Shown here: positions 1-7,346 of the stretch, in pieces
Layout of the letters: the number at the start of each line of letters is the position of its first letter
Position numbering within the stretch: the stretch's first letter is position 1
Virus record (IMG/VR): IMGVR_UViG_3300035157_000211
Location: 1 to 31,430 of that record
DNA from: a virus
Length of the DNA stretch: 31,430 nucleotides
Strand: one strand, 5' to 3'
Position numbers and translations under genes: made by a program
Notes under the pieces: generated by a model
The model's database searches: none
What the model was told of the DNA's origin: nothing
Seen by the model: the letters and a program-made list of their open reading frames with translations, nothing else

Positions 1-613
1 TTAGAGTCCAAGATGATGTAGGACTTTCTCTCCAATCTTTTTTCCATAAATTACTTTGTCCATATTCTTGTGCATAGTTTAAGAAGTCATCGTATGCCTT
101 TGTGACAGACTGTGCTCTTGCTATGATCTTTTCATCGTCAAGGATAGAGTCAATGACTTCAGAAGGATCTGAATACACGTTCTTAATGATGTATGTATAT
201 GATTGACTATGAATCATCTCCATAAACTGCCACACATTCATAGCAGACTCTAGTTCTGGTAAAGATACCCAAGGCATAAATGCCATCCCAGGTCCTCTAC
301 CCTGTACAGAGTCTAAAAGTATTTGATACTTTAAGTTACTTGTAAAGATATGTTTTTGTGGTTCAGTTAGTGTAGGGTAATCACTTCTATCTTTCTGTAG
401 AGATACCTCCTCTGGTCTCCAGAAGTATCCTAACTGTTGTTGTGTTAGTTTTTCAAAGACAGGATACTTTTGTTTATCGTATCTCTGTACACCTAGAGGT
501 TCTCCAAAGAACATAGGTTGTTTTGTATGATCGTGTTTGTGCTTATTAAAAACAGTTACCCCTTTGATTGTTGTATCATCTTCAGAGTTAAGTTTAAACT
601 TTGCAACTGTCAC
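1..613 (-). CDS. nrdB: Ribonucleotide reductase class Ia, beta subunit (NrdB), C-terminus cut off by window edge
   Basis: Small subunit of aerobic ribonucleotide reductase, which houses the diiron-tyrosyl radical used by NrdA to make dNTPs. About 204 N-terminal residues are visible; the usual length is near 380, so the rest lies outside the window. The stretch LLDSVQGR carries the first metal-ligand Asp. The stretch MEMIHSQSYTYI keeps the Glu and His ligands and the radical Tyr in the same spacing as E. coli E115, H118 and Y122. No start is obvious downstream of the nrdA stop. A GTG at 613 with GGAGGA a few bases upstream gives an N-terminus MTVAKFKLN and overlaps nrdA by 20 bases, implying translational coupling. 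The start is inferred; the family is clear. Confidence 0.93.
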   Translation of the reverse strand, partial: MTVAKFKLNSEDDTTIKGVTVFNKHKHDHTKQPMFFGEPLGVQRYDKQKYPVFEKLTQQQLGYFWRPEEVSLQKDRSDYPTLTEPQKHIFTSNLKYQILLDSVQGRGPGMAFMPWVSLPELESAMNVWQFMEMIHSQSYTYIIKNVYSDPSEVIDSILDDEKIIARAQSVTKAYDDFLNYAQEYGQSNLWKKDWRESPTSSWTL

Positions 614-2906
614 AGTCTTCCTCCAGTTCTAGTGAATTTAATAGATCATCAAGTGCAGGAGAATTCATTGGTACAACCACTCCTTGTGGAATGATTGGAT
701 CTTCGATATCCTTCTTCGCATCATATGTATTGTGATAATAAGATGTCTTCCAACCATACTTGTAGGTTGTTAGAAGATCAAGCATCATAACATCCATTGG
801 TACTTCATTATCTTCGTAGTTCTCTGGATTGTAACTCCAGTTTCCACTGATACCTTGGTCAAAGAATTTTTGCATTACTGCAACAACTTTGATGTAACCC
901 TCGTTAGATGGCATATCCCACAACAAAGTATATTTAGTTTTTAGATGAGGGTAACCAGGCACTATTTGTTTGAGAGGTCCTTTCTTAGACTTCTTAATGG
1001 ACAAGTATGCTCTAGGAGGTTCAATTCCGTTTGTGGCATTTGACACAATGGAACTGCTCTCCGAAGGCATTTGTGCGGACAGAGTGCTGTGCCTGAGTCC
1101 GAACTCTTTGATAGAATCCCTAAGAGATGACCAATCATACTTGAGTGGGAAGTTTGTTATTTGATCTACGTCTTCCTTGTAAGTATCTATTGGTAATATT
1201 CCATCGGCATATTTAGTACGGTAGAAATCATCACAAGCACCCTTCTCTTGTGCAAGTTGATTGCTTGCTTTGAGTAAGAAGTATTGGAATGCTTCTGTTA
1301 GTTCGTGTGTAAGATCATATGCCTTCTGATCGTTGTACTTAACACCGTTCTTAGCGAAGTAATGTGCAAGACCAATAAAACCTACACCCAATGATCTACG
1401 TGCCAATGTGCTGCGTTCTGCTGCCTTTACAGGATACTCTTGATAATCAATAATTTCTTCAAGACCACGTACTGCAAGGTCACATAGTTCTTCTAACTGA
1501 CTTGGTTGTGTAATTTTACCTACGTTGATAGCAGATAGAATACACAAAGCAATCTCACCACCATCATCATCGATGTGTTGGATGGGTTCTGTAGGTAGAG
1601 TGATCTCTTGACAGAGGTTAGACATACTAACCTTGTCTTTGAATGAGGAGTGAGAGTTACAATGATCGATATTCATAATGTAAATACGACCTGTCTCTGA
1701 TCTCTCCTTCATAATACTATGGAAGAGTTCGTGTGCTTCAATAGTTTTTCTTGGAATGTCTAAGTTTGATTCATACTTCTCATACATTTCATCAAACTCA
1801 GGAGTACCATACGCTTCATACAAACAAGGTACATCGTGTGGAGAGAAGAGACTTATAGTATCATTAGCAATATACCTCTGGTAAAAGAGGGAACTAATCT
1901 GAATACTATAGTCTAGTTTTCTTACACGGTTATCTTCTGTTCCTTTATTATTCTTGAGAACAATTATATCTTCTATTTCTTGGTGCCAGATTGGGAAGTG
2001 GACAGTTGCTGATCCACCTCTGATGCCATTTTGAGTGCAGCATCTGACAGTTGCTTCAAACTTTTTGAGGAAAGGGATAACACCTGTGTGTTGAACTTCA
2101 CCACCCCTGATTTTACTGTTGATCGCACGGATCCTACCTGCATTGATACCGATTCCAGCCCTCTGTGCGACATATTTGCCAATAGCCATATCGCTAGAAA
2201 AGATACCATCGAGGGTGTCATCAACATCAACCAGAACACAAGATGCAAATTGACGCAACGGTGTTCTGACCCCTGCGAGCACTGGTGTTGGGACGTTGAT
2301 TTTCCCTTTGGAGGTTGCGTTGTAGTATCGTCTGACATAATCGAGTCTCGTTTCTGGTGGGTAGTTTTGGAATAAAGTTGCTGCTACCATTATGTACATA
2401 TACTGAGGTGTCTCATAGAGTTCTCCTGTACTTCTATCCTGTACAAGATACTTGTCTACAATCTGACGTAAACCAGCATAGGTAAAAATGTAATCACGTT
2501 CGTGATCAATAAAGGAATCAAGTTGACTCCATTCTTCGTCTGAATATTTATTTAAAATGCTGTTATCATACACTCCATCTTGTGAGCATTTCTCTACGTG
2601 AGTCTTGAGAGGTGTCTTACCTTTCATCCACTCAGGAAACACTTGCTTTTGTATTGTGTATAGAAGAAGTCTAGCAGCAACGTATTGATAGTTAGGTGTC
2701 TCTTCACTTATAAGATCACTAGCAGCACGTATAAGAATGTTTTGTATATCCTCAGACTTGATACCATCAGTGAACTGAAGATTAGATGACATCTCTACCT
2801 GAGATGCACTTGTTCCTGCGAGTCCCTCACAGGCAAACTCAACCATTTTATGAATTTTATCTAGGTTAAGAGGTTCGGTTGTACCGTTCCTTTTAATTAC
2901 ATTCAT
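594..2906 (-). CDS. nrdA: Ribonucleotide reductase class Ia, alpha subunit (NrdA)
   Basis: Catalytic large subunit that reduces ribonucleoside diphosphates. The N-terminus (VIKRNGTTEPLNLDKIHKMV) is an ATP-cone allosteric domain. Catalytic elements are present: ASCVLVD (first redox Cys), NLCQEI (thiyl-radical Cys with the Asn and Glu partners), ALCILSA (second redox Cys), tandem Tyr in TSYYHNTY for radical transfer, and a C-terminal CDSCKV swinging-arm cysteine pair. About 770 residues, normal for the class. I prefer the ATG at 2906: it forms an ATGA overlap with the primase stop and has GGAAGAAGG just upstream. An in-frame ATG at 2918 would add four residues. It lies directly after the primase and before nrdB, a T4-like replication/nucleotide cluster. 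Confidence 0.97.
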   Translation of the reverse strand: MNVIKRNGTTEPLNLDKIHKMVEFACEGLAGTSASQVEMSSNLQFTDGIKSEDIQNILIRAASDLISEETPNYQYVAARLLLYTIQKQVFPEWMKGKTPLKTHVEKCSQDGVYDNSILNKYSDEEWSQLDSFIDHERDYIFTYAGLRQIVDKYLVQDRSTGELYETPQYMYIMVAATLFQNYPPETRLDYVRRYYNATSKGKINVPTPVLAGVRTPLRQFASCVLVDVDDTLDGIFSSDMAIGKYVAQRAGIGINAGRIRAINSKIRGGEVQHTGVIPFLKKFEATVRCCTQNGIRGGSATVHFPIWHQEIEDIIVLKNNKGTEDNRVRKLDYSIQISSLFYQRYIANDTISLFSPHDVPCLYEAYGTPEFDEMYEKYESNLDIPRKTIEAHELFHSIMKERSETGRIYIMNIDHCNSHSSFKDKVSMSNLCQEITLPTEPIQHIDDDGGEIALCILSAINVGKITQPSQLEELCDLAVRGLEEIIDYQEYPVKAAERSTLARRSLGVGFIGLAHYFAKNGVKYNDQKAYDLTHELTEAFQYFLLKASNQLAQEKGACDDFYRTKYADGILPIDTYKEDVDQITNFPLKYDWSSLRDSIKEFGLRHSTLSAQMPSESSSIVSNATNGIEPPRAYLSIKKSKKGPLKQIVPGYPHLKTKYTLLWDMPSNEGYIKVVAVMQKFFDQGISGNWSYNPENYEDNEVPMDVMMLDLLTTYKYGWKTSYYHNTYDAKKDIEDPIIPQGVVVPMNSPALDDLLNSLELEEDCDSCKV

Positions 2907-3901
2907 ACCTTCTTCCATTTAGATAGTTTTAATTTTGCTTGTAGTCCAGAATAACAGTTAGATTCTACAAGACTTTTTACATTATGTCCAGCGAGAGACA
3001 TTTCGTTTATGTCCTTTTGCACAACGTTAGTTGGCCAAATGACTACCTTATCTCCTGCATCGATCTGTTTGGAGATTCTGTCGGTGATTTCTCGACTACG
3101 TGGTTCGTTATCAAAAACCCAAATATAATTGCTCCAACCAAGCGTCCGAATATTAATATCGGAGCCGCACATAGCAACCGAGTTTTCCAAGAAGAGACTG
3201 TCGATTGGTCCTTCTGTGATGTAGATAGGGTCATTAGTTTTTACGTTATCGAGTCCAAAAAGTTTTGGTTTAGTTTGATCAAATATGATCGTGATGTATC
3301 TCATCTTCGCATTGGGAAGCAGAGACCTACCTTGTATCCCAAACCATTTACCAGATTCATCTGCTAAAGGAATGATGATGCGAGGTTTGTCATTTGATAA
3401 GTCATCAAAGGTTTGCTTCTCAGAGTTTACATACTTTTTAAACTCTTCAGCATAGTACAGACGCTTCAGTTTTTCGTCAGGAATCTGTCTTGATTCCAGA
3501 TATTTTCTCGCAGGATGTTCTTTATTTAGCGATAAAATATTTGGCAACTTGGTGCCTGTATTAAAGGTCGGTGTTGATTTGAACAACTCAGGTTTAGGGT
3601 CTGGTACACGTGTACTTTTACCTGTAAATCCTTCTTTGTATCGTTCTAATACATATTCATCATAAAGATCTCTTGCGTTGTCTTTTAAGAAATTTGATAG
3701 AGTCCTTCCTACACCGCAGTTGTGACATTTAAAGATAAGATCTTGCCCTTTCGCAAAAAAATAACCTCTCGCTTTAGACTTATGTTTCTTACTGTCACCA
3801 CAATAAGGACATCTAAAATTGTAGAGGTCTGGTTTCTTTTCTTTAAATTTATCTAGTCTGCTTCCTACAATACGAGCATACTTAGTCTCGATGTAACTCA
3901 A
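2903..3901 (-). CDS. 61: DNA primase, T4 gp61-like
   Basis: Synthesises RNA primers for lagging-strand replication together with the gp41 helicase. Residues 31-62 form a CHC2-type zinc ribbon (CPYC near residue 31, CHNC near 59). A Toprim domain follows, with YITEGPID (Glu230, Asp234) and an acidic FDNEPR near residue 263. At 332 residues it matches T4 gp61 (about 340). The only usable start is TTG at 3901, because an in-frame stop lies two codons upstream. The resulting N-terminus runs about 30 residues before the zinc ribbon, as in relatives. No strong ribosome binding site is visible, so expression may be low. It ends in an ATGA overlap with nrdA. Confidence 0.93.
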   Translation of the reverse strand: MSYIETKYARIVGSRLDKFKEKKPDLYNFRCPYCGDSKKHKSKARGYFFAKGQDLIFKCHNCGVGRTLSNFLKDNARDLYDEYVLERYKEGFTGKSTRVPDPKPELFKSTPTFNTGTKLPNILSLNKEHPARKYLESRQIPDEKLKRLYYAEEFKKYVNSEKQTFDDLSNDKPRIIIPLADESGKWFGIQGRSLLPNAKMRYITIIFDQTKPKLFGLDNVKTNDPIYITEGPIDSLFLENSVAMCGSDINIRTLGWSNYIWVFDNEPRSREITDRISKQIDAGDKVVIWPTNVVQKDINEMSLAGHNVKSLVESNCYSGLQAKLKLSKWKKV

Positions 3902-3915
3902 GAATCATTACAAAA

Positions 3916-4290
3916 TTACTTGTTTATACTACTCGATGCTGATCCGTTTGTCAATATAGGTGTGATAATCTTTTGTCCTACTGGACTTACAAGGAATGAT
4001 ATGATACTGAGTGCTCCAAATATACTCCACATCTTCTTCTCCATAGTTCTGAGTCTCTCATCTACCTTTCTTATATCTCTCTCACATCCTTTCTTGATAG
4101 CATCTGTCTCTCTATTAACATCAGCAGACAATCTGTCTATCTTCTCAAACAATACTTCGTCTATCTTATCTTGCTTATCTAACTTCTCATTATGCACAGC
4201 AAGAAGTTGACCCATCTTCACACTGTTTTCTTGAAGAGTGTCAACGACTTTCTCTAGTCTTTCTATTATTGCTGTGTTGAGGTCTGACAT
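3916..4290 (-). CDS. Coiled-coil protein with C-terminal membrane segment, XhlA/hemolysin-like
   Basis: 124 residues. The first 90 or so are highly charged heptad-like helix (NTAIIERLEKVVDTLQ onward), followed by one hydrophobic segment (MWSIFGALSIISFLVSP, about residues 88-104) and a short polar tail. This architecture resembles XhlA-type small phage membrane proteins, which sit beside lysis genes, but I cannot show homology. It overlaps the preceding gene by one base (TAATG), so the two are probably co-translated. It could be a tail-anchored scaffold or a lysis accessory protein; function is unknown. Confidence 0.75.
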   Translation of the reverse strand: MSDLNTAIIERLEKVVDTLQENSVKMGQLLAVHNEKLDKQDKIDEVLFEKIDRLSADVNRETDAIKKGCERDIRKVDERLRTMEKKMWSIFGALSIISFLVSPVGQKIITPILTNGSASSSINK

Positions 4291-5537
4291 TACATCGCTG
4301 CTTGACGTTTATTCCAATAAAAATCTCTCACTCCTTGAGGTAATAACCTAGTGATTTTAATATTTTTCAACTGCTCTGGTCTATAAATCTTTCTTAACTG
4401 AAGTTTTACATCCGAAGGATTCTTGGCATAGTATATAAATTCGATCTTTCCATCATCAATACTTACGTAGAAGGATAGGTACTTAGGATCGTATGCTTCT
4501 TTCATAGAAGGCACTCTACAATCTACCTGATTGACACCATCTTTAGACTTCTTACACTTAAATTTATACTTTCCCTTACTTTTAACTTTTGCAGTACCAC
4601 CTAAAGGTTGATCCAATCCTGCTACAGGTCCATTATCATCTGCCTCTGATGATAGTCCTGCTGCCTCTCCAGTGCTACCTGTACTCATCGTAGGTGCTTC
4701 TTCCTTATGTACTTCACCTTTCATCAAGTCACCGTTAGGCATCACGTGCATACCTTTTGGTATTGGTTTACATTTCTGTCCTTCTCTACACCAGTATTCA
4801 CCTTTACCACACGCTTCTTTACTTTCTTTTGTGACTCCTGCTCTACTTCTTTCTTTCTCAGCAAAAGATTTAATAACTGCTTTTAGTATTGCACGTTTAC
4901 CATAAGGATTACTCTTTCTTCCAAGAGGAATTTTTTTATCTGTCTTCATTGCAATCTCATCTAACGCTTCTTCTTTATATGCTTGCACTCTAGTCTTACC
5001 AATAATATATTTTGGATCGTTCTTCATTGCTTTTTGTGCATCTGCTTCATCATTTTTATTCACATTTATAATTGTCTTACCACCTTTTTTAGTTTTGGTA
5101 TGTGCAATATTACCCATCTCTTCATTGCACTTCCACTTGTCCAACGCTAGTTTTTTACGAGTTGGTTTACCATCTTTCATCATAGGTCCTTTGACACCAC
5201 TCATACGAGCACAGAATGATCTCTTACGAGGACCTCCTTCTGGTTGTGGTGCTTTCAAATCTGAACCAGGATTCTCTCTTTCATATGACTTTCTTCCTTT
5301 CTCGTTCAACCCACCAGTTTTATTCTTACCTTCCTTACGTTGCCACGCAGCAGTCTTTGCTTCCTCTATCTTCTCAGGTAGACCCTTATGTTTAGTCTTT
5401 GCAAATTTTCTTACGTCTTTCTTGCTCATATTCTTCGCAGCATCCTTCAACTCAGGAGATGGATTCTTCATCTCTCCTTTTTGGGTGGCACGTACCATAC
5501 CCATAAATCTTTGTTGTGCTACTGACTTTGCTGGCAT
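4290..5537 (-). CDS. Lysine-rich protein with DUF3008-like N-terminus and paired-cysteine segments
   Basis: 415 residues, very basic. The N-terminus (MPAKSVAQQRFMGMV) looks like the small DUF3008 module found in bacteria and phages. Further on are paired-Cys segments: RSFCARMSGVKG with a later KWKC, then CGKGEYWCREGQKC, then FKCKKSKDGVNQVDC. The last 70 residues look more globular (YLSFYVSIDDGKIEFIYY). Similar Lys-rich, Cys-paired proteins occur in marine T4-like phages, where they are usually unannotated. A virion-internal, DNA-associated role is plausible from the charge and from the neighbouring Lys-rich genes, but is only inference. One-base TAATG overlaps on both sides indicate an operon. 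Confidence 0.8.
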   Translation of the reverse strand: MPAKSVAQQRFMGMVRATQKGEMKNPSPELKDAAKNMSKKDVRKFAKTKHKGLPEKIEEAKTAAWQRKEGKNKTGGLNEKGRKSYERENPGSDLKAPQPEGGPRKRSFCARMSGVKGPMMKDGKPTRKKLALDKWKCNEEMGNIAHTKTKKGGKTIINVNKNDEADAQKAMKNDPKYIIGKTRVQAYKEEALDEIAMKTDKKIPLGRKSNPYGKRAILKAVIKSFAEKERSRAGVTKESKEACGKGEYWCREGQKCKPIPKGMHVMPNGDLMKGEVHKEEAPTMSTGSTGEAAGLSSEADDNGPVAGLDQPLGGTAKVKSKGKYKFKCKKSKDGVNQVDCRVPSMKEAYDPKYLSFYVSIDDGKIEFIYYAKNPSDVKLQLRKIYRPEQLKNIKITRLLPQGVRDFYWNKRQAAM

Positions 5538-5905
5538 TACAGTTCAGTTAATTGTTTAGCAATGATTGGATCGATCTCTACGAAATCTAAAGAACCACAG
5601 GGTTCTGGATATCTATTCAGATATACCAAATATGTTTTTAGTATATCCCAGTATTGCCTATCAATTTTGTATACCAATAGAGGTATCGCTGCTTCACCAA
5701 ATACATTGAACAATACTATAAGATGATTAATAATAAGATGATTACGTAATGCCCCAGTTTTTATGTACCTACCGAACAGTCTCTTCAGATATTTGAACCT
5801 CATCATATCTTCTAAGAAGTCATCATAAGTTACAGACTGGGGATTATCGTAATGTTTCATTGCAAAGAACATAAAGTTCTCTGCATTTAATGTATCAATT
5901 CTCAT
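5537..5905 (-). CDS. Conserved-looking helical phage protein, function unknown
   Basis: 122 residues with an ordinary globular composition, mostly predicted helix, with aromatic residues throughout (FMFFAMKHYDNP near the start, RQYWDILKTYLVYLNRYP near residue 84). No membrane span or metal motif is evident, although a hydrophobic helix (LIINHLIVLFNVF) lies near the middle. I do not recognise a family with certainty; proteins of this appearance are common single-copy genes in marine T4-like phages. It overlaps the downstream lysine-rich gene by one base, so the two are probably translated together. A stem-loop lies just upstream at 5922-5939. Confidence 0.78.
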   Translation of the reverse strand: MRIDTLNAENFMFFAMKHYDNPQSVTYDDFLEDMMRFKYLKRLFGRYIKTGALRNHLIINHLIVLFNVFGEAAIPLLVYKIDRQYWDILKTYLVYLNRYPEPCGSLDFVEIDPIIAKQLTEL

Positions 5906-5921
5906 ACCAAAGGGTTAAGGG

Positions 5922-5939
5922 TTCGGTTTATGAACCGAA
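5922..5939 (-). promoter_or_regulatory. Perfect 7-bp stem-loop spanning the end of the Ig-like structural gene
   Basis: TTCGGTT and AACCGAA pair perfectly around a four-base loop. The arm includes the last codons and stop of the upstream gene. No U-tract follows on the minus strand, so it is not a canonical rho-independent terminator. It could stabilise the 3' end of the structural mRNA, act as an RNase processing site, or terminate in another way. Confidence 0.45.
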
Positions 5940-6752
5940 TGTTATTGTAGCAGCACCGTTAGTGTACTTAGTGATAGCACCTTTACTTGTGTTAATCACA
6001 CAACGATACTTGTAACCATCTAGTGCATCACTAGCAAGTCCACTGTATGCAAGAGTTGCAGTTGTGAAGTCAGCGTATGTGATACCAGTGTCAAGTGAAG
6101 CACTTACATCTACCCAACGAGTAGTAGCAGTTGCTGTCTGACGTTGCCACTTGTATGTGATAGTACCTGATTGATCCACTGTTGCAGCAGCAGCGAATGT
6201 TCCAGCACCACTAGATGAAGTAGAATTAGCAGGTTGTGTACCAACTGTGATAGTTTCTAGTACGTCTGCTGCTAATGTATCATCAGCATCGTCACCAGAT
6301 GTTCCTACAGCAACCTTCATAGGTACAAGACACTCTGCCTTATGCTTTGCTGTACCGTTATATGTTTGATAAGTGCGATACAACCACCAGCCAGGTCCTG
6401 ATATGCCACGTGTTTTGTTAGATGCAATACCATCTTCAGTTGTGTCAACAAACACAAGATCGTATGAGTTGCTATCTCCACCTTTAATTACATATTCTGC
6501 AACTGATTTAGGTGGTGTTCTTCTTACAACAGATGCAGCAGCAACAGTTGCTGTAGATCCTGCATATGCTTTGTGTAGTTCAATCGATGTTGTGCTTGTT
6601 ACAACTTTTACAATGTAAGCGACGGAAGAAATTTCCAACACGTCACCAACAACAACGGTATCTCCAGCATTTTTCGTTACAGTAGCGTCGCCATTGACAA
6701 CACCTATTGTATTACTAAATGCAGCAGCGTCAATTTTTCCGACGACAGACAT
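5928..6752 (-). CDS. Probable virion structural or decoration protein with C-terminal Ig-like domain
   Basis: 274 residues, rich in Thr, Ala, Ser and Val, strongly beta. The first 130 residues resemble a beta-rich head or tail decoration domain (GDTVVVGDVLEISS, GPGWWLYRTYQTY). The C-terminal 90 residues look like an immunoglobulin-like domain: the core Trp in YKWQRQ and the DGYKYRC pattern (Tyr-x-Cys in the F strand). Ig-like domains are common on T4-like capsid (Hoc) and tail proteins and are thought to bind surfaces or glycans. A perfect late promoter motif lies 38-45 bases upstream and GGAGAA precedes the ATG, consistent with strong late expression. Exact virion location is unknown. Confidence 0.8.
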   Translation of the reverse strand: MSVVGKIDAAAFSNTIGVVNGDATVTKNAGDTVVVGDVLEISSVAYIVKVVTSTTSIELHKAYAGSTATVAAASVVRRTPPKSVAEYVIKGGDSNSYDLVFVDTTEDGIASNKTRGISGPGWWLYRTYQTYNGTAKHKAECLVPMKVAVGTSGDDADDTLAADVLETITVGTQPANSTSSSGAGTFAAAATVDQSGTITYKWQRQTATATTRWVDVSASLDTGITYADFTTATLAYSGLASDALDGYKYRCVINTSKGAITKYTNGAATITFGS

Positions 6753-6789
6753 TTAATTGTTCTCCAAATAATGTTCTTTTTCTATAATT

Positions 6790-6797
6790 TATTTATA
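6790..6797 (-). promoter_or_regulatory. T4-type late promoter TATAAATA
   Basis: Reading the minus strand, this is an exact TATAAATA, the late promoter core used by the T4 sigma factor gp55 and reported in cyanomyoviruses. It lies in a 65-base AT-rich gap, about 38 bases before the ATG of the Ig-like structural gene. It fits a late gene leader with the ribosome binding site GGAGAA. Confidence 0.75.
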
Positions 6798-6817
6798 AAA
6801 ACAAGAACACCGTTAGG

Positions 6818-7012
6818 TTAGCGACTCTGAAGTGCTTCCTTAACGGTCTCTAGGAGTTTATCATCTGCTGATGTTTTTGTCATCTTGACTGCCTTACCAA
6901 GGATTACAAGGCATAGGTCAATTAATTTGTCACCAAGTTCAGCATCATCTGGAATCTTAGCTACTGCATCACCAATAATTTTAGATGCAAATGGAAGTAG
7001 AAAGGAAAACAT
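6818..7012 (-). CDS. Small phage protein, 64 residues, unknown
   Basis: Starts with a hydrophobic amphipathic segment (MFSFLLPFASKIIGDAVAK), then an acidic turn (PDDAELGDK) and a second helix rich in Val, Leu and Lys. GAAGGACT lies just before the ATG. The N-terminal hydrophobic stretch could associate with membrane, but it is too short to call a signal or a confident transmembrane helix. Its neighbours are probable virion proteins. No function can be assigned. Confidence 0.65.
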   Translation of the reverse strand: MFSFLLPFASKIIGDAVAKIPDDAELGDKLIDLCLVILGKAVKMTKTSADDKLLETVKEALQSR

Positions 7013-7046
7013 AGTCCTTCATAATAAGTTTACTACTGTATATATG

Positions 7047-7346
7047 CTACTTGTCTGCTTTAAATTTACCGTCCTTGACGTAACCCCACTTTCCTTTACT
7101 TAATGCTTTGACACCTTTCTTTGGATCTCTCTTCGATGACTCTGTTCTCTTCTTGTTTATCTCATCTCTAAACTTCTTCCAGTCTTTACCTACCTTCTTC
7201 TTACCGTGTTGCATCACGAGTTTCTTTTTTTCATTATCATCTTTGTTCTGAGCAGCAGCTTTCCTAGCTTTCTGATCAGTGTAAAAAGATAATGCTCGTT
7301 CTTTTAACATCGGATTCTCGTAGAATGCGTCAGGTAATACCTTCAT
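7047..7346 (-). CDS. Small lysine-rich protein, possibly DNA-binding virion component
   Basis: 99 residues, about one third Lys or Arg, with a predicted long helix in the middle (MQHGKKKVGKDWKKFRDEI). It ends with an aromatic KWGYVKDGKFKADK tail. It begins immediately after the TAG stop of the large lysine-rich gene upstream, with no gap, so it is probably translated by reinitiation. The composition resembles small nucleic-acid condensing proteins, but there is no recognisable domain. Confidence 0.72.
   Translation of the reverse strand: MKVLPDAFYENPMLKERALSFYTDQKARKAAAQNKDDNEKKKLVMQHGKKKVGKDWKKFRDEINKKRTESSKRDPKKGVKALSKGKWGYVKDGKFKADK

Noticed and set aside
1973-2375. Open frames within nrdA on both strands
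   Set aside because: They sit inside an intact nrdA gene and resemble no protein family.
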